A DNA stretch of 64,000 nt from Imhoffiella fuscus (GCF_042682685.1 NZ_JBHUHX010000016.1:248001-312000); one strand, 5' to 3'. Positions 8,584 to 17,901 are shown, counted from the first letter of the stretch. Notes: generated by a model from the letters alone, not told the origin. Translations and numbers: made by a program.

Positions 8584-10617
8584 TCAGGCGGCAATGCCCG
8601 AGTGGCGCAGCAGTGCGTCGGTGTTGGGCTCGCGGCCTCGGAACTGGACGAAGAGATCCATGGCCTCCTCCGATCCGCCTTTCTCCAGGATGTTCTCCAG
8701 GAAGGCACGACCGGTCTCTGCATCGAAGACGCCCTTTTCCTCGAACAGGGAGAAGGCGTCGGCCGAGAGCACCTCGGCCCATTTATAGCTGTAATAGCCC
8801 GCCGCGTAGCCGCCGGCGAAGATGTGCGAGAAGCCGTGGGCGAAGCGGTGGAAGGCAGGTGGTCGGATGACGGCGACCTGGTCGCGGACCTCATCCAGGA
8901 TCTCGTAGATCTGTCCGCCGCGTTCGGGATCGTATTCCAGGTGGATGCGGAAATCGAACAGCGCGAATTCGAGCTGACGCACCATCTGCATGGCCGACTG
9001 GAAATTCTTGGCGGCGAGCATGCGCTGATAGAGTGTTTCGGGGATGGGCTCGCCGGTCTCCCAGTGAGCGGCGAACAGATCCAGCGACTCGCGCTCCCAG
9101 CACCAGTTCTCCAGGAACTGGCTGGGGAGTTCGACTGCGTCCCATGGAACGCCGTTGATGCCGGCGACGGCGGGATAGTCGACCTTGGTCAGCATGTGGT
9201 GCAGGCCGTGGCCGAATTCGTGGAATAGGGTCTCGACCTCGTTGTGCGTCAGCAGCGAGGGTGTGTCGCCGACCGGCGGGGTAAAGTTGCAGACCAGATA
9301 GGCGACCGGAATCTGGTCGCAACCGGTGATGTGCATACGGTTGGTGCAGACGTCCATCCAGGCGCCACCGCGTTTGTTTTGGCGCGCGAAGGGGTCGAGA
9401 TAGAACTGACCGCGCAGCGCGCCCGATTCCAGGTCGCGGATCTCGAAGAAGCGCACGTCCGGATGGTAGGTCTCGAATCCCTCGACCTCCTGGATGCGGA
9501 TGCCGAACAGACGCTCGACCACGCTGAACAACCCAGAGAGTACCCGCGACACGGGGAAGTAAGGCCGGAGCTCTTCCTGGCTGATTTGATAGCGATGGAC
9601 GCGCAGCTTTTCGGCGTAATAGCCGACGTCCCAGGGTTCGAGCCCAGTGACGCCATGCTGCTCCTGGGCGAACGCCTCAAGCTCGCGCAACTCTTGGCGG
9701 GCCTGCTCGACCGAGCGTTCGGCCAGATCGTTGAGGAACTGAAGGACCTCCTCGGGCGAGCGCGCCATCTTGGTTGCCAGCGAGCGCTCGGCGTAATTGG
9801 GGAAGTCGAGCAGCTGGGCCAATTCGTGCCTCAGCGCCAGGATGTCCTCCATGAGGTTGCCGTTATCCCATTTCCCCGCGTGCGGTCCCTGGTCCGAGGC
9901 GCGGGTGCCGTAGGCCTGGTAGAACTCGAAGCGCAGGTCGCGATCGTCCGCGTAGGTCATGACGGGCAGGTAGGAGGGCATGTCGAGCGTGAACAGCCAT
10001 CCGTCCTTGCCCTGGCTCTCGGCGTTTTGACGGGCGAGCCCCAGCGCGGATTCGGGAAGACCGGACAGGAGGGCCGAATCCTGAACCAGCTTGCTCCAGG
10101 CGTTGGTCGCATCGAGCAGGTTTTCCGAGTATTTGCTGGTGAGCCGCGAAAGCTCCTGGCTGATTTCCTTGTAACGGGTCTTCTTCTCGGGCGGAAGATC
10201 CACCCCGGAGAGATGGAAGTCGCGCAAGGCGTTGTCGAGCAGCTTGCGCTGGGTCGCGTCCAGATGCTCCTGGGCGGCGACGGCCTGATAGGCGCGGAAC
10301 AGCGCCTCGTTCTGGCCGACCTCGGTGCCGTATTCGCTGAGTTTGGGCAGGCAGGCATTGTAGGCGGCGCGTAGCGCGTCGCTGTTGAGGACCCCGTTGA
10401 GGTGCCCGATCGGGGACCAGGTGCGATTCAGTGTGTCGTCCATCTCTTCGAGCGGCTCGATGAAATTCTCCCAGGTCGGGAGTTCCGCTTCCTGGGTCAG
10501 TCGCTCGATCTGTGTGCGGCAGGCGGCGAGACGGGCGTCGATGGCCGGTTCGATATGTTCGGGGCGGATGAGGCTGAAGGCTGGCAAGCCGGTCTGTTCG
10601 AGCAATGGATTGGACAT
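8584..10617 (-). CDS. prlC: Oligopeptidase A (M3 family zinc metallopeptidase)
   Basis: 677 residues, as in Escherichia coli PrlC/OpdA. A cytoplasmic zinc peptidase that degrades signal peptides and other short peptides. The active-site HEFGH lies at residues 466-470, with the third ligand Glu downstream; the C-terminal YAAGYYSYKWAEVLSADAFS is the family substrate-binding motif. The frame is open further upstream, but MSNPLLEQTGLPAFSLIRPE at 10617 is the family start. Upstream gene of a likely prlC-ubiD operon. Confidence 0.96.
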   Translation of the reverse strand: MSNPLLEQTGLPAFSLIRPEHIEPAIDARLAACRTQIERLTQEAELPTWENFIEPLEEMDDTLNRTWSPIGHLNGVLNSDALRAAYNACLPKLSEYGTEVGQNEALFRAYQAVAAQEHLDATQRKLLDNALRDFHLSGVDLPPEKKTRYKEISQELSRLTSKYSENLLDATNAWSKLVQDSALLSGLPESALGLARQNAESQGKDGWLFTLDMPSYLPVMTYADDRDLRFEFYQAYGTRASDQGPHAGKWDNGNLMEDILALRHELAQLLDFPNYAERSLATKMARSPEEVLQFLNDLAERSVEQARQELRELEAFAQEQHGVTGLEPWDVGYYAEKLRVHRYQISQEELRPYFPVSRVLSGLFSVVERLFGIRIQEVEGFETYHPDVRFFEIRDLESGALRGQFYLDPFARQNKRGGAWMDVCTNRMHITGCDQIPVAYLVCNFTPPVGDTPSLLTHNEVETLFHEFGHGLHHMLTKVDYPAVAGINGVPWDAVELPSQFLENWCWERESLDLFAAHWETGEPIPETLYQRMLAAKNFQSAMQMVRQLEFALFDFRIHLEYDPERGGQIYEILDEVRDQVAVIRPPAFHRFAHGFSHIFAGGYAAGYYSYKWAEVLSADAFSLFEEKGVFDAETGRAFLENILEKGGSEEAMDLFVQFRGREPNTDALLRHSGIAA

Positions 10618-10831
10618 GGTGTGATGAAATGGATCTCGGGTCTTGAATGAATGGTGCGGGCGGCGGTTGGGCTGAATTCGGACGGTACACGCTGGCGTCG
10701 GACCCGCATATTGCGGGAGCGCGGTGGGGCGCGGAGCCGTTCCTGCGCGCCGTCCAGTCGATGGCCGTGCGCCGCCCGATTGTCCTGGCCAATCAGATGC
10801 GGGGTACGGTCGCATCTTCAATGGGGTACGG

Positions 10832-11431
10832 TTAATCGGTCAGGAAGCCGCTGTTCTGTCGGGGGGCGATCTGTCCCCGTAGCGAGCGCAGCATGTCCTT
10901 CTTGGGTCTGGGCTTGAACGCGTGAGGGATGCAGAAATGATAGCGCCACAGATCCTCACGGTAGCGCTCGGATGGCTCGAAGGACAGCGGCTGCCAGTCC
11001 GCTCCCTTGATGGGAGTGAAGTGCTTCGCTGTGCCGAAGGCGTAGATCTTGTACGTTCCTCTCGGTGTGCAGCGCAGGCCCTCGACCGAGAGATTGCGCG
11101 CTCCATTGCGCGCTTCGGCGACCAGGGTGTAATGCACCACCTCATCCGAGCCGGTCTCCAGGTGGGCCGCGTCGATATAGAAGCGGAAGGGTTGCGCGGT
11201 GGGGCTGTCGACCTGGAATTCGACGAGATCGGAGTCCTTCGGCCAGGGCGGAAGCGGGCGCTGAATCTCGGTCCAAGGCGTGCCCTCCTCGAAATTCGAC
11301 GGCCCTGGGGGTTCTGGGTCGTTGACGAATGCATTTTCTCCCGCAAGCGTCGCTTGGCTCGTCAGGAGCAGTAGGCCGATGGCAAATGACGGGAGTCGTC
11401 TCATGGCGGAATCGATGGGTGACAGGATCAT
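10832..11431 (-). CDS. CNP1-like family exported protein
   Basis: 199 residues with an N-terminal signal peptide (RRLPSFAIGLLLLTSQATLA) and the CNP1-like layout: TPWTEIQRPLPPWPKDSDLV, FYIDAAHL, VVHYTLVAEARNGARNLSVE, GLRC. The function of the family is unknown; the protein is probably periplasmic. The start at 11431 is supported by GAGGT 7 bases upstream; an internal ATG at 11404 would give a shorter signal peptide. It follows cobF on the same strand with a 76-base gap, so the two may be co-transcribed. Confidence 0.8.
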   Translation of the reverse strand: MILSPIDSAMRRLPSFAIGLLLLTSQATLAGENAFVNDPEPPGPSNFEEGTPWTEIQRPLPPWPKDSDLVEFQVDSPTAQPFRFYIDAAHLETGSDEVVHYTLVAEARNGARNLSVEGLRCTPRGTYKIYAFGTAKHFTPIKGADWQPLSFEPSERYREDLWRYHFCIPHAFKPRPKKDMLRSLRGQIAPRQNSGFLTD

Positions 11432-11507
11432 GGTGACCTCAATGATGCGGCATGCGTCCCGTAGGGTCGAGACTTGTCCTGTCGCTGGCCGCTGCTCCTG
11501 TGCGAGG

Positions 11508-12293
11508 TCAGATGTCGTGCCTGCGTCGGCGAAGCAGATAGATGTCCATCAGCCAACCCTTTTTCTCGCGCGCCTCGGCCTTGACGCGGAGCAGGTCGTC
11601 CGTGACCTCGTCTACCGGCCCGGAGACCAGGATCTCGTCGGGACAGCCGAGATAGCCGGCCCAGTAGACATCCATATTCTGACCTCGGAAGCGTTGGAAG
11701 GAGGCGTTGTAGTCGAGCATGACCACGGCGTTGTCGATCTCGGACGGGTCGCAGGTCTCGACATGACGGCCGGTCGTGATGGTGATGCTTTCGCCGATCC
11801 GGTTGAGCGGGATCTTGTGCTGGGCGGCCAACATTTGGACGGAGGTGATGCCGGGGATGATTTCGAAATCGAGCTGGCCCTCGGATCGGGCGACGAGGTC
11901 GGACACGAGCGAGACCGTTTGGTCGTAAATCGCCGGGTCGCCCCAGAGGAGTAGGGCGCCATTCTGGCCGTCCGCGAGCTCCTCGTCGATCAGGCGCTGG
12001 AAGAGCGCGTGCTTCTCCTCGTGCCAGATTTTGACGTCTTCCTTGTAATCGCCGCTCGCCATGCGCCGTGTCGGGCTGTTCGCCACCACGACGCGGTACC
12101 CGCTCTCGCCGAGCCCGTTCTCACCGAGATAGTGATCCAGGATGTCCCGGCGCATCTGCAGCAACTCCTCCTTGCCGCGCCCATCCTTTTCCAGCATGAA
12201 GAAGACGTCGGTACGCTTGAGCGCCTCGATCGCTTGAACCGTGAGGAATTCGGGGCGACCGGGACCCATGCCGATCAGATACAGCTTCTTCAT
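11508..12293 (-). CDS. cobF: Precorrin-6A synthase (deacetylating)
   Basis: 261 residues. A SAM-dependent tetrapyrrole methylase fold: MKKLYLIGMGPGRPEFLTVQ at the start, LLWGDPAIYDQT and IIPGITSVQMLAAQ. The extended C-terminal region (ETCDPSEIDNAVVMLDYN) separates CobF from the other C-methyltransferases. It methylates C1 of precorrin-5 with loss of acetate, a step of the aerobic-type, late-cobalt pathway. It is divergent from bchE, whose product is a cobalamin-dependent enzyme. The frame extends to 12782 but the family start is at 12293. Confidence 0.9.
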   Translation of the reverse strand: MKKLYLIGMGPGRPEFLTVQAIEALKRTDVFFMLEKDGRGKEELLQMRRDILDHYLGENGLGESGYRVVVANSPTRRMASGDYKEDVKIWHEEKHALFQRLIDEELADGQNGALLLWGDPAIYDQTVSLVSDLVARSEGQLDFEIIPGITSVQMLAAQHKIPLNRIGESITITTGRHVETCDPSEIDNAVVMLDYNASFQRFRGQNMDVYWAGYLGCPDEILVSGPVDEVTDDLLRVKAEAREKKGWLMDIYLLRRRRHDI

Positions 12294-12656
12294 TGTCGTG
12301 CCAGAAGGTTGGGCGCTCGCTCGGCGTCGTCGCGGTGCCGTGGAGTGCGGTGATTCGGGGATTCCGCCGCGATGCGTGCATGCACGCTCAATCTTGGGCG
12401 GGGTGGGTCCAGGCGTGGACCGATAACGTGGCGATTCTAATGAGTCGTTGGTATGATCGCCAACTTGATTCGGATTTCGCCTGCTGTGCTGTTTGCGGGG
12501 CGAATGCGCCTGTTCAACGAATGCCCCTACTCGGTTAGAGGTTGCTTGGGTCAGCAGCATTGATGCAGTCTCCTGGCCGCGATGCGCTGATGCCTCGTTG
12601 TCGCCATCCTGTGGTGCGGCTGCTGACCGACTGTTCTTGATTACCCGGAGCTGACA
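12294..12656. promoter_or_regulatory. cobF/bchE divergent control region
   Basis: 363 bases between two divergent starts. It must hold both promoters. I see a 10-bp palindrome gtgcatgcac near 12375 and a GGAG ribosome site before bchE. I do not find a convincing TGT-N12-ACA PpsR/CrtJ site, FNR box or cobalamin-riboswitch B12 box by eye. Confidence 0.4.
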
Positions 12657-14297
12657 ATGCGAATCCTTTTTGTCCACCCGAACTATAGCGCCGGTGCCGC
12701 CGATATCGCTGGCAACTGGTCGCCGGCCTGGGTCGCCTATCTGGCGGGCTATCTGAAGTCGGGAGGCTACCAAGACTATCAATTCGTCGATGCCATGGTG
12801 GACAAGCTGGACGATGATCAGCTACGTGTGGCCATCCGCGAAGCGAATCCCGATATCGTCGCGACCACGGCGATGACGCCTATGATCTACGCCGCGCAGC
12901 GTCTGCTGCAGATCGCCAAGGAAGAATGCCCGAACGCGATCACGGTGCTCGGCGGTATCCACGGCACCTTCATGTACGATCAGGTGCTGCACGAGGCGCC
13001 CTGGATCGACGCCATCATCCGCGGCGAGGGCGAGGCCGTCACCCTGAATCTGGTGCGCAGCATCGACCAGAGCGGCTGGCCGGGCGATCGCGAGAAGGTC
13101 CAGGGCATCGCCTATCTCGACGAGAACCAGCAGGTCGTCGCCACTCCGGCAGAGCCGTCCATCAAGGACGTCGACTCGATCTGGCCGGACTGGGGCATCC
13201 TGGAGTGGAAGAAGTACATCTACATCCCGCTCGGCGTGCCGGTCGCGACTCCCAACATGGCGCGCGGCTGTCCCTTCACCTGTAGTTTCTGTTCGCAGTG
13301 GAAGTTCTGGCGCGACTATCGTGTGCGCGATCCCAAGCGCATGGTCGACGAGATCGAGGAGTTGGTGAAGGTCCATGGCGTCGGCTTCTTCATCCTTGCC
13401 GACGAAGAGCCTCAGATCAACAAGAACAAGTTCGTCGAGTTCTGTCAGGAGCTGATCGACCGCGACCTCGGGATCCATTGGGGTATCAACACCCGCGTGA
13501 CCGACGTCATGCGCGACGAGGAGCTGCTGCCCTTCTACCGCAAGGCCGGTCTGGTCCACATCTCGCTCGGTACCGAGGCGGCGGCACAGCTCAACCTGGA
13601 TCGCTTCGTCAAGGAGACCACGGTCGCACAGAACAAGCGCGCCATCCAGCTCCTGCAGCAGAACGGTATCGTCACCGAGGCGCAGTTCATCGTCGGTCTC
13701 GAGAACGAGACCCGCGAAACGCTCGAAGAGACCTACAACATGGTCATGGACTGGGGTGCGGACATGGCCAACTGGTCGATGTACACCCCCTGGCCGTTCG
13801 CCGACATGTTTGCCGAGATGGGCGATCGGGTCGAGGTCTTCGACTACTCGAAGTACAACTTCGTCTCGCCGATCATGAAGCCCGACAACATCGACCGCGC
13901 CGAGCTGCTCGACGGCGTAATGGCCAACTACCGGCGCTTCTACATGAAGCGGATGCTGTTCCAGTATCCCTGGGTGAAGGATCCCTTCCGCCGCAAGTAC
14001 CTGATCGGCTGCATCAAGGCCTTCCTCAAGAGCGCCATGGAGCGTCGCTTCTATCAGCTGGGCAAGCAGAACTACTGGGGCCCGCTGTTCAAGAAGTTCA
14101 TCAAGTTCGACTACGACAAGAGCCGTTCCAAGATCGTCGAGCCGGATCACAACGCCTGGAAGAAGGCGCCTCCGGCCAAGCGTCCGGCGGTCAGTGTCGC
14201 GGGCGCCGCGCCTCAGGCCTGTGGCGGTCCCAAGGCGTGCGGCGGTGGCGATCAGCAGATGACCGAGGAGCAGATCAAGCAGTACGATAATGCTTGA
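12657..14297 (+). CDS. bchE: Anaerobic Mg-protoporphyrin IX monomethyl ester cyclase
   Basis: 546 residues. A cobalamin-binding radical-SAM enzyme that forms ring E of bacteriochlorophyll without oxygen. The N-terminal half is the B12-binding-like domain (MRILFVHPNYSAGAADIAGN, ITVLGGIHGTFMYDQVLHEA). The radical-SAM cluster ligands are Cys205, Cys209 and Cys212 (RGCPFTCSFCSQWKFW). The C-terminus ends in an unusual Cys/Gly tail (QACGGPKACGGGDQ). GGAG lies just before the ATG and a terminator follows. Its divergent partner is cobF. It is the strongest marker that this organism is an anoxygenic phototroph. Confidence 0.96.
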   Translation: MRILFVHPNYSAGAADIAGNWSPAWVAYLAGYLKSGGYQDYQFVDAMVDKLDDDQLRVAIREANPDIVATTAMTPMIYAAQRLLQIAKEECPNAITVLGGIHGTFMYDQVLHEAPWIDAIIRGEGEAVTLNLVRSIDQSGWPGDREKVQGIAYLDENQQVVATPAEPSIKDVDSIWPDWGILEWKKYIYIPLGVPVATPNMARGCPFTCSFCSQWKFWRDYRVRDPKRMVDEIEELVKVHGVGFFILADEEPQINKNKFVEFCQELIDRDLGIHWGINTRVTDVMRDEELLPFYRKAGLVHISLGTEAAAQLNLDRFVKETTVAQNKRAIQLLQQNGIVTEAQFIVGLENETRETLEETYNMVMDWGADMANWSMYTPWPFADMFAEMGDRVEVFDYSKYNFVSPIMKPDNIDRAELLDGVMANYRRFYMKRMLFQYPWVKDPFRRKYLIGCIKAFLKSAMERRFYQLGKQNYWGPLFKKFIKFDYDKSRSKIVEPDHNAWKKAPPAKRPAVSVAGAAPQACGGPKACGGGDQQMTEEQIKQYDNA

Positions 14298-14410
14298 TTT
14301 TGAGCCGCCAGCTTCCAGCGGCCAGCCTCCAGCTGTCGCTTGCCGAGGTTTTTGCTTCTTCGGCTAGCTTTCGGCTGGCTGCAAAAAGCTGGTAGCTTTC
14401 CATTGACCTT

Positions 14411-14451
14411 GGCCCGCATTCGTCCGATGACGGATGCGGGCCTTGCCGTTT
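14411..14451 (+). terminator. Probable intrinsic terminator of bchE
   Basis: A 14-bp stem with one mismatch (14411-14424 with 14429-14442, cgat loop), followed by ttgccgttt. It lies between bchE and cobQ. The preceding 14300-14400 stretch holds degenerate gccagcttccagcggcc-type repeats. Confidence 0.65.
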
Positions 14452-14467
14452 AGAGACGATTGACCGC

Positions 14468-16036
14468 ATGACCGATTCCGCTCCCTCCATCTCTATCGAA
14501 CTGCCGCCCCTCGTCGAGCACGGGCCGCGTCGTGCCCGGGTGCTCATGATCCAGGGCACCGCCTCGGACGTCGGCAAGAGCATGCTGGTCGCCGGGCTGT
14601 GCCGGGCCTATGCGCGTCGCGGTCTCGTGGTGCGCCCCTTCAAGGCGCAGAACATGAGCAACAACGCGGCCGTCACGCTTGACACCGACGCAGCCCCTGG
14701 ACCGAACGGCGAGCAGCCGCGCGGCGAGATTGGGCGTGCTCAGGCGCTGCAGGCGCGCGCCTGCGGGGTGCCGCCCTCGATCCATATGAACCCGGTCCTG
14801 CTCAAGCCGCAGACCAATGTCGGCTCCCAGGTGGTGCTGCGCGGGCGGGTGCTCGGCAACTGTCCGGCGCGGGTCTATCACGAGATGCGTCAGGGGCTGA
14901 TGCCGGCGGTGCTCGACAGCTTCGAGCGGCTCTGCGCCGAGGCCGATCTGGTGCTGGTCGAGGGGGCGGGCAGCGGGGCCGAGATCTATCTGCGTCACTG
15001 CGACATCACCAACATGCATTTCGCCGAGCGCGCCGACATCCCGGTGGTGGTGCTCGGCGATCTCGACAAGGGCGGCACCATGGCCTCCCTGGTCGGCACC
15101 TGGCTGCTGCTCGATCAGGCCGACCGCGATCGGGTCGTGGGCTATATCGTCAACAAGTTCCGAGGCGACTTCTCGCTGTTCGAGCCGGCCTGCGAGACCA
15201 TCACCGAGATCACCGGCTGGCCCTTCCGAGGGGTGGTGCGCTGGTTCGAGGGCGCGAGCCGTCTGCCGGCCGAGGATTCGCTGGCCCTGGAGCGTCCGGC
15301 CGAGACCAGCGGCGGCACGCTCAACGTCGTGATTCCGCGTCTGTCGCGCGTGGCCAACTTCGACGACATGGATCCGCTGGCCGCCGAGCCGAGCGTCAAT
15401 CTGCGCTGGATCGAGCCTGGACACCCGATCCCGGCCGACACCGACGTCGTCATCTTGCCCGGATCCAAGGCGACCCGCACCGATCTGGCCGTGCTGCGCC
15501 GCGAGGGCTGGGACATCGACATCCTCGCCCACGTGCGTCGGGGCGGTCGGGTGGTCGGACTGTGCGCGGGCTATCAGATGCTGGGCCGTATGGTGCGCGA
15601 TCCTCAGGGCATCGAGGGCGAGCCGGGCGAGACGCCCGGACTGGGTTTGCTGGACATCGAGACCGAGATCGGCGGCGAGAAGCGTCTGATCGACCTCGAA
15701 GTGACCGACCAGCGCAGCGGTTGCCGGGTCAGCGGATACGAGATGCACATGGGCCGCACGACCGGGCCGGGACTGGAGCGCCCCTGGCTGCTGCTCGACG
15801 ACGGCAAGGGCGAGGTCCGGCCCGAGGGCGCCATCTCGCCGGAAGGGCGGGTGATGGGCGGCTATCTGCACGGCATCTTCGGCGCCGACGATTTCCGTGC
15901 CCATTGGCTGGAACAGGTCGGCGCTCAGGCCGCGCGGATCGATTTCGAGGCCCGCATCGAGGCCGCCCTGGACGAACTTGCCGAGCACTTCGAGGCCAAT
16001 CTGGATCTGGATGCGCTGTTGGAGTTGGCGCGGTAA
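14468..16036 (+). CDS. cobQ: Cobyric acid synthase (glutamine-hydrolysing)
   Basis: 522 residues. It amidates four side chains (b, d, e, g) of the adenosylated a,c-diamide. The N-terminal DTBS-like ATPase domain has GTASDVGKSMLVAGLCRAY and FKAQNMSNNA; the C-terminal triad-type amidotransferase has the nucleophile Cys in GLCAGYQML and the His in GGYLHGIFG. It starts 17 bases after the bchE terminator, so it probably has a separate promoter within the preceding gap or depends on read-through. Confidence 0.96.
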   Translation: MTDSAPSISIELPPLVEHGPRRARVLMIQGTASDVGKSMLVAGLCRAYARRGLVVRPFKAQNMSNNAAVTLDTDAAPGPNGEQPRGEIGRAQALQARACGVPPSIHMNPVLLKPQTNVGSQVVLRGRVLGNCPARVYHEMRQGLMPAVLDSFERLCAEADLVLVEGAGSGAEIYLRHCDITNMHFAERADIPVVVLGDLDKGGTMASLVGTWLLLDQADRDRVVGYIVNKFRGDFSLFEPACETITEITGWPFRGVVRWFEGASRLPAEDSLALERPAETSGGTLNVVIPRLSRVANFDDMDPLAAEPSVNLRWIEPGHPIPADTDVVILPGSKATRTDLAVLRREGWDIDILAHVRRGGRVVGLCAGYQMLGRMVRDPQGIEGEPGETPGLGLLDIETEIGGEKRLIDLEVTDQRSGCRVSGYEMHMGRTTGPGLERPWLLLDDGKGEVRPEGAISPEGRVMGGYLHGIFGADDFRAHWLEQVGAQAARIDFEARIEAALDELAEHFEANLDLDALLELAR

Positions 16037-16056
16037 CCGAACGAATCGGTTCGGTT
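16035..16056. other. Small 8-bp hairpin at the end of cobQ
   Basis: aaccgaac pairs perfectly with gttcggtt around gaatcg, overlapping the cobQ stop. It is followed by tgcttccc rather than a T-run, so terminator function is only possible. Confidence 0.35.
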
Positions 16057-16086
16057 TGCTTCCCTGTAGCCGATGTTCGGTTGACG

Positions 16087-16275
16087 CTATTCGGGTTGCG
16101 CCAACTCCACATCCTCGTAGATCTCGGCGAGCGAGAAGGCGATGTCGAGATCGCCGCACCGGAACCTCAGGTCTCCTTCCTGATCGAAGATCTGGTGTCG
16201 TCACAGCCCGTCCGTTCCCAGGCTGTAGAACTCGACCTGGCGGCGCTCCTGGCTGATCAGCATGTAGTACCGCAG
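16087..16275 (-). pseudogene. C-terminal remnant of a Uma2-family (DUF820) nuclease-like gene
   Basis: The minus strand reads LRYYMLISQERRQVEFYSLG, then an in-frame TGA where the family usually has Trp, then FDQEGDLRFRCGDLDIAFSL and AEIYEDVELAQPE before a stop. This is the C-terminal third of a Uma2-type protein. Upstream, the frame is closed at once (TGA at 16276-16278) and nothing recognisable remains. A decayed fragment filling the cobQ to Cys-rich gene gap (16037-16346). Confidence 0.65.
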
Positions 16276-16346
16276 TCAGACGACAACGCCGTGACGGCGA
16301 TGCCGCATTGAATGCCGCTATCTCTAGCCCTGTTTCAGTGGATGCC

Positions 16347-16676
16347 ATGCAGCCGAAAGACACCACTCGCGACGAGTCCTACAAGGGATTCAGCAACGAC
16401 GCCTGTCCCTTCTATCCCTGTCACCAGGGCGTGAAGCGCGCGTTCAATTGTCTCTTCTGTTATTGCCCGCTCATCGCCTACGAATGCCCAGGTCCCTATC
16501 GTCTCTATACGGACAAGAACGGTCTCACGCGCAAGGACTGTTCCGACTGCCGTCTTCCGCACGATGGTCATAACGCCTCCTGGGCCTTCATCCAGAAATG
16601 GCTGGAACGCCCGCAAATCTGGAACGGCCATCCGCAGCGCGAGCCATACGCCAAGACCCGGCGACGCGACCCCTGA
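16347..16676 (+). CDS. Cysteine-rich small domain protein
   Basis: 109 residues with about nine Cys, mostly in paired spacings (ACPFYPCHQ, NCLFCYCPL, YECPGPY, DCSDCRLPHDGH), a probable metal- or FeS-binding fold matching the 'cysteine-rich small domain' family. Members recur next to cobalamin genes in methanogens and bacteria, and here it follows cobQ, so a corrin or cobalt role is plausible but unproven. The start at 16347 has a weak purine-rich site before it; an earlier ATG at 16308 is possible. Confidence 0.75.
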   Translation: MQPKDTTRDESYKGFSNDACPFYPCHQGVKRAFNCLFCYCPLIAYECPGPYRLYTDKNGLTRKDCSDCRLPHDGHNASWAFIQKWLERPQIWNGHPQREPYAKTRRRDP

Positions 16677-16727
16677 TGCCGAGACGCCGAATCCGTCCAT
16701 CCGCCGATCGATCAGCGAGAACCATCC

Positions 16728-17093
16728 ATGCTTGAGGCGCTGACACTCATCTTTTCCTGCCAACTGCTGGGCGAGAGCCTCGTGCGTCTCTTGAGTCTGC
16801 CGCTGCCCGGTCCGGTGGCCGGGATGCTCATCCTTTTTCTCGGGCTGGCGGTGCGCGGCGGCATTCCGAGCGAGGTCGAGCGGGCCGGCGCTACGCTGCT
16901 CGGTCATCTGCCGCTGCTGTTCGTTCCGGCCGGCGTCGGGGTCATGACGCATTGGGATCTCTTGCGGGATAACTGGCCCGCGCTGACGGTGGCGCTCCTG
17001 CTCGGAACCCTGATCACGCTGGTGGTCACGGCCCTGACCATGAGCGGGACCCAGTGGCTGTTGCGCCGTTTGCGCGGGGGCGATCCGTCGTGA
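16728..17093 (+). CDS. lrgA: CidA/LrgA-family membrane protein
   Basis: 121 residues, four predicted membrane helices, with LPLPGPVAGMLILFLGLAV and LLFVPAGVGVMTHWDLL typical of LrgA/CidA. The family is holin-like and linked to autolysis or to export of small metabolites such as pyruvate or glycolate. The stop overlaps the GTG start of the next gene (GTGA), a coupled pair. Confidence 0.9.
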   Translation: MLEALTLIFSCQLLGESLVRLLSLPLPGPVAGMLILFLGLAVRGGIPSEVERAGATLLGHLPLLFVPAGVGVMTHWDLLRDNWPALTVALLLGTLITLVVTALTMSGTQWLLRRLRGGDPS

Positions 17094-17824
17094 ACGAGGC
17101 GCCATTTCAAACGCTCTGGGTCTATCTAGCCGAGGCGCCGCTGTTCTGGCTGACGGCGACCTTACTCGCCTGGATCGGGGCGCTGAAGCTGCATCGGTTG
17201 AGCGGCAGTCTCGCGCTGCTCAATCCAGTGGTCATGACCATCGGTCTGTTGATTGGGCTCCTGTGGCTTACCGGGACGCCCTATGCCGTCTATTTCGATG
17301 GCGCCCAGTTCATCCATTTCCTCCTCGGGCCTGCGACGGTTGCGTTGGCGATGCCGCTCTATCGGCTGCGTATGGACCTGCGCGCCCTGGCGATTCCCAT
17401 CCTGGCCGCGCTACTGGTCGGCGCTTTGGTCGCTGCGGTCAGTGCGGTGGAGTTGGCGTCCCTGTTCGGCGCGGATCGCACCATTCTGCTCTCGCTGGCT
17501 CCCAAGTCCGTCACGACCCCGGTCGCCATGGGGATCTCGGAGAAGCTGGGCGGAATCCCGGCGCTGACCGCCGCGCTGGTGGTGCTCACGGGGCTGGTCG
17601 GTGCGCTCTTCGGTGTCGGTCTGCTACGCCGGCTCGGGATCCGCGACCCGGCGGTCACGGGAATCGCCTTGGGTACTGCGGCTCACGGCATCGGTACCGC
17701 GCGCGCCTTTCAACTCGGCAATCGCGAAGGCGCCATGTCCGGGCTCGCGATGGCGCTATCGGCGATCGTCAGCGCACTCCTGTTGCCGGCCCTACTGCGC
17801 TGGCTTGGGCTGCTTGACGGCTAA
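17090..17824 (+). CDS. lrgB: LrgB-family membrane protein
   Basis: 244 residues from a GTG that overlaps the lrgA stop by four bases. A hydrophobic multi-helix protein with the LrgB signature LAPKSVTTPVAMGISEKLGG and GTAAHGIGTARAFQLGNREG. It works with LrgA in the inner membrane; in plants and several bacteria the fused or paired proteins export glycolate or pyruvate. An in-frame ATG at 17054 lies inside lrgA and is less likely. Confidence 0.92.
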   Translation: MNEAPFQTLWVYLAEAPLFWLTATLLAWIGALKLHRLSGSLALLNPVVMTIGLLIGLLWLTGTPYAVYFDGAQFIHFLLGPATVALAMPLYRLRMDLRALAIPILAALLVGALVAAVSAVELASLFGADRTILLSLAPKSVTTPVAMGISEKLGGIPALTAALVVLTGLVGALFGVGLLRRLGIRDPAVTGIALGTAAHGIGTARAFQLGNREGAMSGLAMALSAIVSALLLPALLRWLGLLDG

Positions 17825-17901
17825 TCGTCTGGGGCGCCAGCCGCCACCGCTCACATCATTCTCAATACGCACCTATTGACCCAATCGAGGAGAGTTAACG
17901 G

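Noticed and set aside
12294..12656. Cobalamin riboswitch upstream of bchE or cobF
   Set aside because: No recognisable B12 box or paired helices by eye. The same holds for 36419-36615 and 45439-45641. A covariance-model search would be decisive.
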